A stretch of DNA of 46,232 bases from positions 1 to 46,232 of the forward strand of contig JANSYF010000021.1 in the NCBI GenBank assembly GCA_024742575.1. Direction: 5' to 3'. Position numbers and translations under genes: made by a program. The stretch's first letter is position 1, and the number at the start of each line of letters is the position of its first letter. Positions 32,265-40,331 of the stretch are shown piece by piece. The stretch comes from Paracoccaceae bacterium. Its GTDB lineage: Bacteria; Pseudomonadota; Alphaproteobacteria; Rhodobacterales; Rhodobacteraceae. The notes beneath the pieces were generated by a model. That model saw only the letters and a program-made list of their open reading frames with translations. It searched no databases and was not told the origin of the DNA.

Positions 32265-33362
32265 TCAGTCAGGGCGGACCTTTGTCATGCCTGTCTGGGC
32301 CATGGCAATGCTCATCTCGTCGCTAAGGACCGACCACATCTGGCGCAGACCGGCTTCGCCGCCCGCTGCCATGGCGAATTGCAGGATGCGTCCGAAAAAA
32401 CAGAAATCTGCTCCATGGACGAGCAGTTTCAGCGCGTCCTCGCCCGACCGTAAACCACTGTCGAAGAAAAGCGGATAGTCCGGGCCAACCGCCTTACGGA
32501 TCGCCAGCAGCGCGTCAACCGGCGTAGGCGCACTTTCCAGTTGCCGAGCGCCGTGGCTTGAGACCTGAATGGCATCCGCGCCGCTGTCTTTGAGCTTTGC
32601 GGCGTCCTCGACATCTAGCACCCCTTTGACCACCAGTTTGCCCGGCCAAATGTCACGCATCCGTGCGAGCGTGTCCCAATTGGCTTTGGCGCGACTTTCG
32701 GTACGGTCAAAGCTGTAACCGGGCATCTGAAAATTCGCCATGTCAGGGCGTCCGTTCAGAAGCGTCGAGATCGACCAGCGCGGGTGCAGGGCGAAGTCGA
32801 TGAATTGGCTGGGGCCGATGCGGAAAGGCATCTTGAACCCGCGCCGCAACTCTCGGGGTCTGCGTCCCACCTCAGGAACGTCCACCGTCACAACCAGTGT
32901 CTGATACCCCGCATCGCGCGCCCTTTCGACCAGCTTGAATGTGCCGGTGCCATCGCCGCTGAAGTAGATTTGGAACCACGCATGCCCCTCGGCCACGTCG
33001 ATGATCTGCTCCAAGGCTGTCGAGGCGACAGTGGACACGCCATGTGGCACTTTGAAGTCCCGGGCCAAACGCGCCAGCATCAGGTCGGCGCCGGGACAAG
33101 ACAGGTTGCACATGCCCATTGGTGCAATACCAAAGGGACGCTCTGCCGACGCACCGAACAGCGTGGTCGCCAGTGACCGCTGGCTGACATCGCACAGGAT
33201 GCGTGGGCGCAGCGTCAGCGCATCCTGTGCCGCGCGATTGCGGGTGATCCCGGTTTCACGCCCCGCCGCGCCGTCGATATAGTCGAACACCATCCACGGA
33301 AGGCGCCGTTTTGCGAGCCGACGCGCGTCCTCGGCGGAATGGATGTGGTCTGCTGCGGGCAT
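32265..33362 (-). CDS. FMN-dependent 2-hydroxyacid oxidase/dehydrogenase (LldD type)
   Basis: A 365-residue member of the lactate/glycolate oxidase family, which oxidises L-2-hydroxyacids to 2-oxoacids. Conserved residues include Y28 (FDYIDGAA), Y133 (WFQIYF), D161 (VTVDVP), K246 (LVVKGV), and the catalytic H270 with R273 in SSHGARQLE; FFDSGLRSGED binds the FMN phosphate. ATG 33362 starts the conserved N-terminus; longer in-frame starts add unrelated sequence. It follows uspA by 14 bases and is the last gene of the DHPS operon. This suggests it could oxidise sulfolactate (the product of HpsN) to sulfopyruvate, or lactate. The hydroxyacid is not proved. Confidence 0.82.
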   Translation of the reverse strand: MPAADHIHSAEDARRLAKRRLPWMVFDYIDGAAGRETGITRNRAAQDALTLRPRILCDVSQRSLATTLFGASAERPFGIAPMGMCNLSCPGADLMLARLARDFKVPHGVSTVASTALEQIIDVAEGHAWFQIYFSGDGTGTFKLVERARDAGYQTLVVTVDVPEVGRRPRELRRGFKMPFRIGPSQFIDFALHPRWSISTLLNGRPDMANFQMPGYSFDRTESRAKANWDTLARMRDIWPGKLVVKGVLDVEDAAKLKDSGADAIQVSSHGARQLESAPTPVDALLAIRKAVGPDYPLFFDSGLRSGEDALKLLVHGADFCFFGRILQFAMAAGGEAGLRQMWSVLSDEMSIAMAQTGMTKVRPD

Positions 33363-33376
33363 GGTGGGGGTCTGGA

Positions 33377-33790
33377 TCAGTCGCCGTTTCGGTGCACATG
33401 AACGGCGCAAGGTGCATGGCGTACCACACGTGCCGCTGTCGAGCCGAGAAAGAAATCGCTCAGGCCCGGTTTGTGCGAGCCTATTACGATGCAATCGATC
33501 CCGTGCTCGTTTGCGTAGTCAATGATCGTACGGGCGGAATGACCTTTGACAAGGGCAGGGGTGACGCCGTCCAGACCTTGTAGTTTTTCCTGCAAGCGTT
33601 CCTTCGCGCGGTCATACCCCGCCTTGACCACTTCTTCGTCGAGATAGGCGCTGACGGCCCCTTGGGGCGCTTCATAAACATGCAACGCGATGATTTCGCC
33701 ATCTTCGGAGCCCAGCACGCGCGCCACTTCGAGCGTCTGGGGCGAGATGCCGTGATCCAGTGCCATGGGAACGAGGATCTTCTTATACAT
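33377..33790 (-). CDS. Universal stress protein UspA family
   Basis: A 137-residue single-domain Usp. It opens MYKKILVPMALDHG and ends with the nucleotide-binding signature GSHKPGLSDFFLGSTAARVVRHAPCAVHV, in which the G-x2-G-x9-G(S/T) motif is intact, so ATP binding is expected. ATG 33790 follows AGGAGACCCGAC. It sits inside the DHPS operon between the zinc dehydrogenase and the hydroxyacid oxidase. UspA proteins in TRAP operons include TeaD, which regulates the ectoine importer TeaABC; a similar control of the TRAP importer in this operon is a reasonable inference. Confidence 0.88.
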   Translation of the reverse strand: MYKKILVPMALDHGISPQTLEVARVLGSEDGEIIALHVYEAPQGAVSAYLDEEVVKAGYDRAKERLQEKLQGLDGVTPALVKGHSARTIIDYANEHGIDCIVIGSHKPGLSDFFLGSTAARVVRHAPCAVHVHRNGD

Positions 33791-33814
33791 GTCGGGTCTC
33801 CTGTCGGGAAAGGG

Positions 33815-34795
33815 TCACGCCCATGGGTCGAGGACGATCTTCGGAGTGGCCACTGCACCATGGCGCAAATCGTGGAACGCGGCGGCACCGTCGGCAAGCG
33901 GACGCGTCTGAAGCCAGTCAAGCGGGCCAAGCCGTCCGTCAAAGATCGCCTGTGCAGTGTCGCGAAAATCCTGTGCGGTGTAGGTGTAGGTGCCGATGAA
34001 CGTGATCTCTTGCAGCGTCATGCGGCGCACATCCAGTCCGCCTGTGTCTTCGCCGAGGCCCACATGGGCGATCACGCCGCCCGGTTCTGAATGGGCAGAG
34101 GCGGCTGCGCGAGTGGCTGCAAACCCTACCGCGTCTATGATGAGCGGGTAGAGGCCATCCGGTTCGGCCATAGCGGTTTCGCCACAGGTTTCGGTCAGAA
34201 ACGCGCGGCGTGCCGGGTTGGGCTCAACGACAGTGACGGTCTGGATCCCCATCGCCTTAAGCGCAAGCGATGCCGCCAGCCCGATGGCTCCGCCGCCCAG
34301 AACGAGCGCGGTGCGTTCCATCGACGGGTGAAGCGCCGCCAAAGCCAGCCTTGCGGCGTGCCAGCTCACGGCCAACGGTTCCGCCAACGACGCCTTGTCC
34401 AGCGGGACAGCATTCGGCACGGTGACAAGGTTAGAGCCGGGCATCGACACGTATTGGGCAAACGCGCCCGGTCGAGGCTCCATCGAGATGATCTGGCGGG
34501 TTGGACACAGGTTTTCGCGCGCGGCTTGGCACGCAGGGCAGGTGCCGCAGGTGACCAGCGGGTTGATTGTGACGCGGGTGCCATCCATCGGCCCGCCTTG
34601 CACGACACCTGCTGCCTCGTGACCAAGGATCAGCGGGGCCGGACGGCGTGCGTCGTGGCCCAGATAGGCATGCATGTCGGACCCGCAGATTCCCACCGCT
34701 TCGATGCGGATCAGATGTTCGTCGTCACGCGCAGTGATGTCAGGCACATCGCGATAAGCCAGCGTTTCAACACCTTCGTAAACCAATGCCTTCAT
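33815..34795 (-). CDS. hpsP: Zinc-dependent alcohol dehydrogenase, probable DHPS 2-dehydrogenase HpsP
   Basis: A 326-residue medium-chain dehydrogenase. Catalytic zinc ligands C37 (GICGSD), H59 and E60 (LGHEAAG) and the four structural cysteines C83, C86, C89 and C97 are present. The NAD-binding loop is VLGGGAIGLAAS (about 164-175). It overlaps the SDR gene by four bases. In the described Cupriavidus pinatubonensis cluster, three dehydrogenases HpsN, HpsO and HpsP act together; HpsO and HpsP interconvert DHPS enantiomers through the 2-oxo compound so that HpsN can use both. The assignment of this gene to HpsP rests on neighbourhood and on being the third dehydrogenase; the O/P naming could be swapped. 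Confidence 0.7.
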   Translation of the reverse strand: MKALVYEGVETLAYRDVPDITARDDEHLIRIEAVGICGSDMHAYLGHDARRPAPLILGHEAAGVVQGGPMDGTRVTINPLVTCGTCPACQAARENLCPTRQIISMEPRPGAFAQYVSMPGSNLVTVPNAVPLDKASLAEPLAVSWHAARLALAALHPSMERTALVLGGGAIGLAASLALKAMGIQTVTVVEPNPARRAFLTETCGETAMAEPDGLYPLIIDAVGFAATRAAASAHSEPGGVIAHVGLGEDTGGLDVRRMTLQEITFIGTYTYTAQDFRDTAQAIFDGRLGPLDWLQTRPLADGAAAFHDLRHGAVATPKIVLDPWA

Positions 34796-35553
34796 TTCGC
34801 GGTAAATCCTCCGTCCACCATCAAGACCTGTCCCGTGACATAGGCTGATGCGTCCGAGCAGAGGAACAGGATCGGCCCGTCAATATCCTCCATTGTGCCG
34901 TTGCGCCCCATGCAGGTTTGTGCGGCGTTACGGGCGGCGCGTTCAGGATCTGAAAACACCGCCTGAGTGAGTTCGGTCGGGAAAAACCCGGGGCCGATGG
35001 CATTCGCGGTGATGCTGTACGGCGACCAAGCCTCAGCCATCGCGCGGGTTAATTGGGTAATGCCGCCCTTGGTTGCGCCATAAGCGATGCCGCCCGGAAA
35101 GGCACGGTGGGACTGAAGCGAAGCGAAGTTCACGATCCGGCCCCAGCCCTTTTCCTTCATCGCGGGCACCAGTGCCTGAGACAGAAAGAACGGGGCTGAA
35201 AGGTTGATCCCCAGCGTTGCGTCCCAACCTTCGGCAGTCACGTCATCGGCTGCTTCGCGGGTGTTGAGCCCGGCTGCATGCACAATGATATCTGGCGAAC
35301 CAAAGGGCTTGGACACGGTCTCGGCAAGTGCGTGGATGTTGTCGCGGTCGGCCACGTCTGCAACCACGCAAGCCACAGCAAAACCGATTTCGCGACTGAG
35401 GGTTTCAAGTGCCTCTTGCCGGCGGGCGACAGCCACAACCATCGCACCAGCTTGGGCAAGTGTGATCGCAGCGCGCCGGCCAAGACCAGAGCTGGCGCCA
35501 GTTACAAGCGCCACCTTGCCACCAAGCCTGAACAGGTCTTCTGGATCAGCCAT
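34792..35553 (-). CDS. hpsO: Short-chain dehydrogenase, probable DHPS 2-dehydrogenase HpsO
   Basis: A 253-residue classical SDR: TGASSGLG (18-25), HAAG (92-95), S145, Y158 and K162 form the coenzyme loop and catalytic residues; the C-terminal YVTGQVLMVDGGFTAK is standard. The start lies inside the last codons of hpsN (8-base overlap), and its stop overlaps the start of the zinc dehydrogenase by four bases, so the three are tightly coupled. With HpsP it would invert the C2 hydroxyl of dihydroxypropanesulfonate. The role is inferred from the neighbourhood; an SDR sequence alone would not identify it. Confidence 0.72.
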   Translation of the reverse strand: MADPEDLFRLGGKVALVTGASSGLGRRAAITLAQAGAMVVAVARRQEALETLSREIGFAVACVVADVADRDNIHALAETVSKPFGSPDIIVHAAGLNTREAADDVTAEGWDATLGINLSAPFFLSQALVPAMKEKGWGRIVNFASLQSHRAFPGGIAYGATKGGITQLTRAMAEAWSPYSITANAIGPGFFPTELTQAVFSDPERAARNAAQTCMGRNGTMEDIDGPILFLCSDASAYVTGQVLMVDGGFTAK

Positions 35554-36853
35554 CTGCGGTCAGGTCGAAATTCACACCGGGGAAATACTTGGCAAGACGC
35601 ACATCTGCCGCGCGGGCGTGGCCTTCCATGCCTTCAAGGCGTGAAATCCGCGCGGTTGCCACGGCGACATCTTTCGATCCTTCACGTGTGGCGCGCTGCC
35701 ATGTGACGATCTTCATATACTTGTGTACCGATAGACCACCCGTATAGCTGGCAGCCCCCGAGGTCGGCAGCACGTGGTTGGTTCCTGTCGCTTTGTCACC
35801 GTAGGATACGGTTGTTTCTTCGCCAAGGAACAGTGAACCATAGCAGGTCAGGCGGTTGAGCCACCAATCCAGATCTTCGGCCTGCACGGTGAGGTGTTCG
35901 GGGGCGTAGTCGTCAGAACAGGTGGCCATCTCTTCGCGGTCGGAACAGACGATCACTTCGGCATAGTCGCGCCACGCGGCGGCAGCGTTTTGGCTGTTCA
36001 CCTCGGGTAGATCGGCGATCAGTCCGGGGACCAAGTCCATCACTTTTTCGGCCAGCGCGCGGTCATCCGTCACCAGCCAGACAGGCGAGTTATAGCCGTG
36101 TTCGGCTTGGCTCACGAGGTCGGTCGCCACGATATGCGGATCGGCTGTCTTGTCGGCAAGGACGAGGCTGTCGGTCGGGCCAGCGATCATGTCGATGCCG
36201 ACGCGACCAAAGAGAATGCGCTTGGCTTCGGCGACAAACTGGTTGCCGGGGCCGACAAGGATATTCGCCTTTGGCAGGCCAAACAGCCCAAAGGTCATGG
36301 CCGCGACACCCTGTACGCCGCCCATCGCCATGATTTTGTCCGCGCCGCAGATATGCGCGGCGTACACGATGGCGGGCGCAATGCCGACGTCGGGGCGGGG
36401 TGGGGAACAGGCCGTGATGTGACGGCAGCCCGCGACCTTGGCTGTGGTTACGGTCATGATGGCCGACGCGATATGGCTGTAGCGCCCGCCGGGCACATAG
36501 CAGCCTGCCGCATCCACCGGGATCGCTTTTTGGCCAGCGATCATGCCCGGTACGATTTCAACCTCGACATCGGACACGGTTGCCTTTTGCGCCTCGGCAA
36601 AGCGTTTGACGTTGGCATGCGCAAATTCGATATCGCGCTTGAGCTTTTCCGGCACCAACGCGCTGGCGGCGGCAATGTCTTCGGCGGTCAGCAGGACATT
36701 GCCTTCGTACTTGTCGAATTTCTTGGCGTATTCCATCGCCGTAGCGTCGCCGCCCGCTTCGATATCGGCAAGAATGGTCTTGACCGTTTCATGCACCTCG
36801 GACGCATCCGATTTCGCAGTCAGGGTCGCTTTCTTCAGGTATTCACGTGTCAT
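35546..36853 (-). CDS. hpsN: Sulfopropanediol 3-dehydrogenase HpsN (histidinol-dehydrogenase fold)
   Basis: HpsN oxidises 2,3-dihydroxypropane-1-sulfonate in two NAD-dependent steps to 3-sulfolactate. The 435-residue protein is a HisD homologue: zinc ligands Q249 and H252 (SQAEHG), D353 (GDKATGTNH) and H412 (GHARA), and catalytic E319-H320 (APEHL) are all present. It is not in a histidine operon; instead a TRAP importer precedes it and two further dehydrogenases follow, as in known hps clusters, which is why HpsN rather than HisD is called. The start lies 12 bases after the DctM gene. Other HisD-like paralogues of Rhodobacterales act on other substrates, so a residual alternative remains. Confidence 0.82.
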   Translation of the reverse strand: MTREYLKKATLTAKSDASEVHETVKTILADIEAGGDATAMEYAKKFDKYEGNVLLTAEDIAAASALVPEKLKRDIEFAHANVKRFAEAQKATVSDVEVEIVPGMIAGQKAIPVDAAGCYVPGGRYSHIASAIMTVTTAKVAGCRHITACSPPRPDVGIAPAIVYAAHICGADKIMAMGGVQGVAAMTFGLFGLPKANILVGPGNQFVAEAKRILFGRVGIDMIAGPTDSLVLADKTADPHIVATDLVSQAEHGYNSPVWLVTDDRALAEKVMDLVPGLIADLPEVNSQNAAAAWRDYAEVIVCSDREEMATCSDDYAPEHLTVQAEDLDWWLNRLTCYGSLFLGEETTVSYGDKATGTNHVLPTSGAASYTGGLSVHKYMKIVTWQRATREGSKDVAVATARISRLEGMEGHARAADVRLAKYFPGVNFDLTADG

Positions 36854-36865
36854 CTTCGGGAAGTC

Positions 36866-38194
36866 CTACTTGTAGATTTCTGGCAAGAGCGTCGTGGACA
36901 CTGCGGGCACATAGGCAATCAGCAGCACCACCACGAACATGCCCAGAACGAAGGGAATGGCGCGGGCGGCGATCTTGAGGATCGATTCTCCGGTGATGCC
37001 GGAGACCACGAACAGGTTAAGTCCTAGCGGTGGTGTGATGAAGCCCACACCCAAGGCGGTGATCATCATGATGCAGAACTGGATCTCGTTCATGCCTATA
37101 TTGTCGGCAAGTGGTTTGAGAATGGGCGCAAGGATCACGATGTTTGGCGTTGTCTCCATCACGCAGCCCGCAGCGATCAGGATGCCGATCATAAGAAGGA
37201 TCAGAATCCATGGTTCGTCCGTAAGACCTGTGACAGCGGTGACAAAGCCTTGCGGTACACCCATGATCGCCAACGCTTCTGCCAGTGGGGCCGAGAATGC
37301 GATGATCGGCAGGATCACCCCGTTGACCTTGGCCGAGCTGACCAGCATTGCCGGGAAATCGGCAAAGGACAGCGTGCGCAGGATGAAGCCCATCATGATG
37401 GTCACAACCACGGCGGTGGCGCCTGCTTCGGTCGGTGTCAGGCGGCCAGAGAAGATGCCGTAGAAGATGATCCCGGGCACGATGAAAGCGTACCAACCCG
37501 ACTTCAGCGAAGCGGCGAGGTTGGAAAAGTATTCACCCATCGAGATGTTGCCGCCGCCTTCGTAGCCGTGGATGCGGTTGACGATCACGTTGGTTACAAG
37601 GATCGACACCAGAATGGCCAGCCCCGGAATCAGCGCCGCAAGGAACAGCGTCGACGCGGATATGCCCAACACAAGGCCGATGATGATATAGGCGATGGAG
37701 GGGGGGATCAGAATGCCGGTACAGGCACCCGCCGCCACCAGCGCACAGGCATAGGGGCGAGGATAGCCCGATTCCACCAGTCGCGCGATGGTCATCCTGC
37801 CCACAGCCGCAGCACCTGCCGCGTCAGAGCCGGAGATCGCCGCGAACATGCCGCAGACCAGCACGGTGGCCGACCCGAACCCGCCCTTGGCGAATTGTGT
37901 CAGCGCTTCGGCCACGTCGAGGAATTTGCGGGATAGCCCGGTGCGGACCAGCACGTCGCCCGTCAGGATGAAAAGCGGCACAGCAGTCAGCGCGAAGGCG
38001 TCGATCCCTGTGAACAGCTTTTCGCCGACTAGGCTAAGGGGCAGGTCACCCGACATCACCAGCATGGTAATGGCCGAGGTGCCTATGGCGGCCCAGACAG
38101 GCACAGCCAGCGCGATCAGGCCAACGAAGATCAGAACCGGCAGGTAGAAATCCCAACCCAATTCGACCGTTTGATTCATGGTTTGCCAAAGCAT
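36866..38194 (-). CDS. DctM-type TRAP large permease of the DHPS cluster
   Basis: A 442-residue membrane protein with about 12 helices and DctM motifs: VPLFILTGDVLVRTGLSRKFLDVAEALT, GMFAAISGSDAAGAAAVGRMTIARL, GACTGILIPPSIAYIIIGLVLGISASTLF and ALGVGFITPPLGLNLFVVSGITGESI near the end. ATG 38194 follows TTAAGGAGCCGCACC. It lies 12 bases from both dctQ and hpsN. In roseobacters such a TRAP system (HpsKLM) replaces the Cupriavidus HpsU permease for uptake of dihydroxypropanesulfonate. Which of K, L and M corresponds to this subunit was not assigned. Confidence 0.9.
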   Translation of the reverse strand: MLWQTMNQTVELGWDFYLPVLIFVGLIALAVPVWAAIGTSAITMLVMSGDLPLSLVGEKLFTGIDAFALTAVPLFILTGDVLVRTGLSRKFLDVAEALTQFAKGGFGSATVLVCGMFAAISGSDAAGAAAVGRMTIARLVESGYPRPYACALVAAGACTGILIPPSIAYIIIGLVLGISASTLFLAALIPGLAILVSILVTNVIVNRIHGYEGGGNISMGEYFSNLAASLKSGWYAFIVPGIIFYGIFSGRLTPTEAGATAVVVTIMMGFILRTLSFADFPAMLVSSAKVNGVILPIIAFSAPLAEALAIMGVPQGFVTAVTGLTDEPWILILLMIGILIAAGCVMETTPNIVILAPILKPLADNIGMNEIQFCIMMITALGVGFITPPLGLNLFVVSGITGESILKIAARAIPFVLGMFVVVLLIAYVPAVSTTLLPEIYK

Positions 38195-38206
38195 TGGTGC
38201 GGCTCC

Positions 38207-38719
38207 TTAATCAAACAGCTTGTCGCCTTCGTAGACGGGGGTTCCGTCACGAAGCGAACGCATGTCGCGCAGCAGGGATTGCAGCAAACGCCAGATCATC
38301 AGGGCAAACCCCACAGGCACGGCCATCAGGAACCACACATTTGAGATGCGCAGCCCGTGGGTCACTGATCCGAATTTCCACGAGATGTGGACGGTCTCAA
38401 GTGACCAGTAGAGCGCGATAATCGCCACGCCAAACATCACCAGATCCCCGAAAATGTAGAGCAGCGCCTTGGCGCGGGGTCCAAGGTAATGCATCACCAC
38501 GTCGATCCGGATATGGGCGCGTTCCTTGACGGCTGCGGCCGCGCCGATCCACGCAAGATAGATAAAGGAATACCGCACGATCTCTTCTCCCCAGATTGAG
38601 GAGTACGAGAAGATTTCGCGGCGCAGCACTTCGATGGCCATGGTGATGACCAGCATCACGTAGAAAACCAGAAGCAGCCAGCGTTCGGCATCGCGGTCAA
38701 TTCGGCGCCAGATAGACAT
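38207..38719 (-). CDS. DctQ-type TRAP small permease of the DHPS cluster
   Basis: A 170-residue, four-helix protein. It begins MSIWRRIDRDAERWLLLVFYVMLVI, followed by EVLRREIFSYSSIWGEEIVRYSFIYLAWIGAAAAVKERAHIRIDV, the diagnostic DctQ block. ATG 38719 is preferred to an in-frame TTG at 38734 because AAAGGACGCCCC precedes it. It is the small integral partner of the following DctM. The gap of 114 bases from the binding-protein gene contains a strong hairpin (38801-38826). Confidence 0.9.
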   Translation of the reverse strand: MSIWRRIDRDAERWLLLVFYVMLVITMAIEVLRREIFSYSSIWGEEIVRYSFIYLAWIGAAAAVKERAHIRIDVVMHYLGPRAKALLYIFGDLVMFGVAIIALYWSLETVHISWKFGSVTHGLRISNVWFLMAVPVGFALMIWRLLQSLLRDMRSLRDGTPVYEGDKLFD

Positions 38720-38800
38720 GGGGCGTCCTTTCAAAAGGCATAGGCCGTCAGATCACGCATGTGGCGTGTTCGAGGCTTTATGCTTGGAAAGAATAGAAGG

Positions 38801-38826
38801 GGCGGGCGCGTGTTGCAGCGCCCGCC
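38801..38826 (-). other. GC-rich hairpin between the DHPS dctP and dctQ genes
   Basis: GGCGGGCGC (38801-38809) and GCGCCCGCC (38818-38826) are perfect 9-base arms with an 8-base loop, directly after the binding-protein stop at 38834. On the transcribed (minus) strand it is followed by a pyrimidine-rich stretch, so partial termination or 3'-end protection of the dctP message is likely. Confidence 0.5.
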
Positions 38827-38833
38827 AATGACG

Positions 38834-39982
38834 TCACGCGTCGTGGACGTAATACTTGCCTTGGGTGCCAGCGGCTTCTTCCATCTTGGCGAACGCATCC
38901 ATGGACCCGGCCAGTTCGACCTTGAACTCGTCCCATTCGGAACGCTGATAGCCACCGGCCTCTTTCCACTCGCCCAACTGGTCGTCGGACAGCGAGTGGA
39001 ATTCGACGCCGGCCTTGGCGAGTTCTGCCATCGCATAGGCGCGGGCGGACGGAACTTTGGCAAGGTTCTGATGCGCGGTCATCTCAGAGCCCCACATTAT
39101 GCCTTCCTGAATGTCGGCAGGCATCGAGTTGAACCATTCGAGGTTACAGGAATAGACCTGACTGTCCGGCACGGCCTGTGTGAAGGTCACATGGCTGAGG
39201 ATGTCTTTGAAGCCGAACACATAGAGCGCGCCCACGGACGGGTCGAGCGCATCCGCCACGCCCTGCTTGATCGCGGACGGCGTTTCGCCCCAAGCCACCG
39301 GTGTCGGGTTCGCGCCAACCATACGGTAGTATTGCTGAAGCATCTTGGAACCCGGCACGCGGAACTTGACGCCACTCAGGTCGCTTGGGCTAAGAACGGC
39401 ACCAGCGCCGCCCTTGCGAACCGCGACAACGCGTGGGTCGATGTTGACATAGAACAGCGCCTTAAAGCCGTTCGCTTCGACTTTGGGGTGCACTTCGGTG
39501 TTCCAGAAGTCGGAATTCACAAGGTTGGTGAAACGCTGGTTGGAGCCGCAGAGATACGGCATGTTGATCAGGTCAACTGTGGACGCGAAAGGTGCAAAGT
39601 TGGACAGCGAGTGCTGCGCTGCCTGAATGGTGCCACCCTGAACCGCCTGCACAAGTGCGCCGCCTGCGCCAAGCTGACCACCCGGGGCCAGTTTGACATA
39701 GACCTTGCCATTGGTGGCGTTCTGGATGTTTTCCTTCAGGTCTAGCTGCATGATCGGATAGCTGCGCGATGCGCCCAGCACATAAGCGGTCGCGATCACC
39801 ATCGTGTGGTCAGCCGCGTTTTCGCGATCACGCTCTTCGTTGGCGGTCTGTGCGGCCGCTTCCGAGGACCACAGCACGCCAGCGGCGCCTGCAACCATGG
39901 CAGCGGTAAAGCCGCCAGTGCCCATCAGTTTCAGGAAATTACGACGCTCGGCGGATGCGAGCTCCTTACGTTCGTCAGTCAT
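38834..39982 (-). CDS. DctP-type TRAP binding protein with Tat signal, DHPS cluster
   Basis: A 382-residue periplasmic receptor. The N-terminus has a twin-arginine signal: R13-R14 in AERRNFLKLMGTGG, then a hydrophobic stretch ending before about residue 50 (EAAAQ). The mature part carries SRSYPIMQLDLKENIQNATNGKVYVKLAPGGQLG and LSGVKFRVPGSKMLQQYYRMVGANPTPVAWGE, the latter with the DctP arginine motif. ATG 39982 follows GGGAGGAGACCAG. Tat export means it is folded in the cytoplasm before transport, unlike the other three binding proteins in this window, which use Sec signals. The expected ligand is 2,3-dihydroxypropane-1-sulfonate. Confidence 0.9.
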   Translation of the reverse strand: MTDERKELASAERRNFLKLMGTGGFTAAMVAGAAGVLWSSEAAAQTANEERDRENAADHTMVIATAYVLGASRSYPIMQLDLKENIQNATNGKVYVKLAPGGQLGAGGALVQAVQGGTIQAAQHSLSNFAPFASTVDLINMPYLCGSNQRFTNLVNSDFWNTEVHPKVEANGFKALFYVNIDPRVVAVRKGGAGAVLSPSDLSGVKFRVPGSKMLQQYYRMVGANPTPVAWGETPSAIKQGVADALDPSVGALYVFGFKDILSHVTFTQAVPDSQVYSCNLEWFNSMPADIQEGIMWGSEMTAHQNLAKVPSARAYAMAELAKAGVEFHSLSDDQLGEWKEAGGYQRSEWDEFKVELAGSMDAFAKMEEAAGTQGKYYVHDA

Positions 39983-40003
39983 CTGGTCTCCTCCCAATTG
40001 ACC

Positions 40004-40189
40004 TCAGCTGCCGTTTTTGTTCTTTCGGTCAGCCTCTTTTTGAAGAATTGCCACGACGAAAAGGATCGACGCTGCAAACAGAACCAACATCTCACCGACA
40101 TCCGAAAGGAATGCAGCCTCTGCAAAAGCCCCCATGGCGACGTTGGCGAAATAGACGACAAAGACGATGGCGGATGCAGCAAGGAACAT
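40004..40189 (-). CDS. Small two-helix membrane protein at the head of the DHPS operon
   Basis: A 61-residue protein with two hydrophobic helices (about 2-24 and 33-49) and a charged C-terminus (KEADRKNKNGS). ATG 40189 has GGAG seven bases upstream, and the stop is 22 bases before the Tat-type dctP start, so it is the first gene of the operon. It lies directly behind the LacI-type operators. No family is recognised. It could be a small auxiliary subunit of the TRAP importer or a membrane regulator. Being short, its status as a gene rests on ribosome site, position and hydrophobic pattern. Confidence 0.6.
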   Translation of the reverse strand: MFLAASAIVFVVYFANVAMGAFAEAAFLSDVGEMLVLFAASILFVVAILQKEADRKNKNGS

Positions 40190-40225
40190 TCGGAACTCCG
40201 GAACTCGGATTGATTCTACCTCCAG

Positions 40226-40239
40226 TGTAAGCGCTTACA
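40226..40239. promoter_or_regulatory. LacI-type operator 1 (hpsR / DHPS operon divergent promoter)
   Basis: TGTAAGCGCTTACA is a perfect 14-base palindrome with the AGCGCT core typical of LacI/GalR-family sites. It lies 36 bases before the small membrane protein start and 92 bases before hpsR. It is a probable HpsR binding site that represses the DHPS operon. Confidence 0.75.
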
Positions 40240-40248
40240 TTTGAATCT

Positions 40249-40262
40249 GGCAAGCGCTTACA
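40249..40262. promoter_or_regulatory. LacI-type operator 2
   Basis: GGCAAGCGCTTACA shares ten bases (AAGCGCTTACA region) with operator 1; its left half is degenerate. The centres of the two operators are 23 bases apart, about two helical turns, so two HpsR dimers could bind the same DNA face cooperatively. It lies nearer to hpsR and may mediate autoregulation. Confidence 0.65.
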
Positions 40263-40331
40263 TTTGGTGTTTTGATACTTTAGACATATTCAGTAACGCA
40301 CCCGACGGACGGTGGATGGGAAAGGAGACCG

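Noticed and set aside
35546..36853. Histidinol dehydrogenase HisD of histidine biosynthesis
   Set aside because: No his genes are nearby; the TRAP importer, two more dehydrogenases and a LacI regulator fit HpsN instead.
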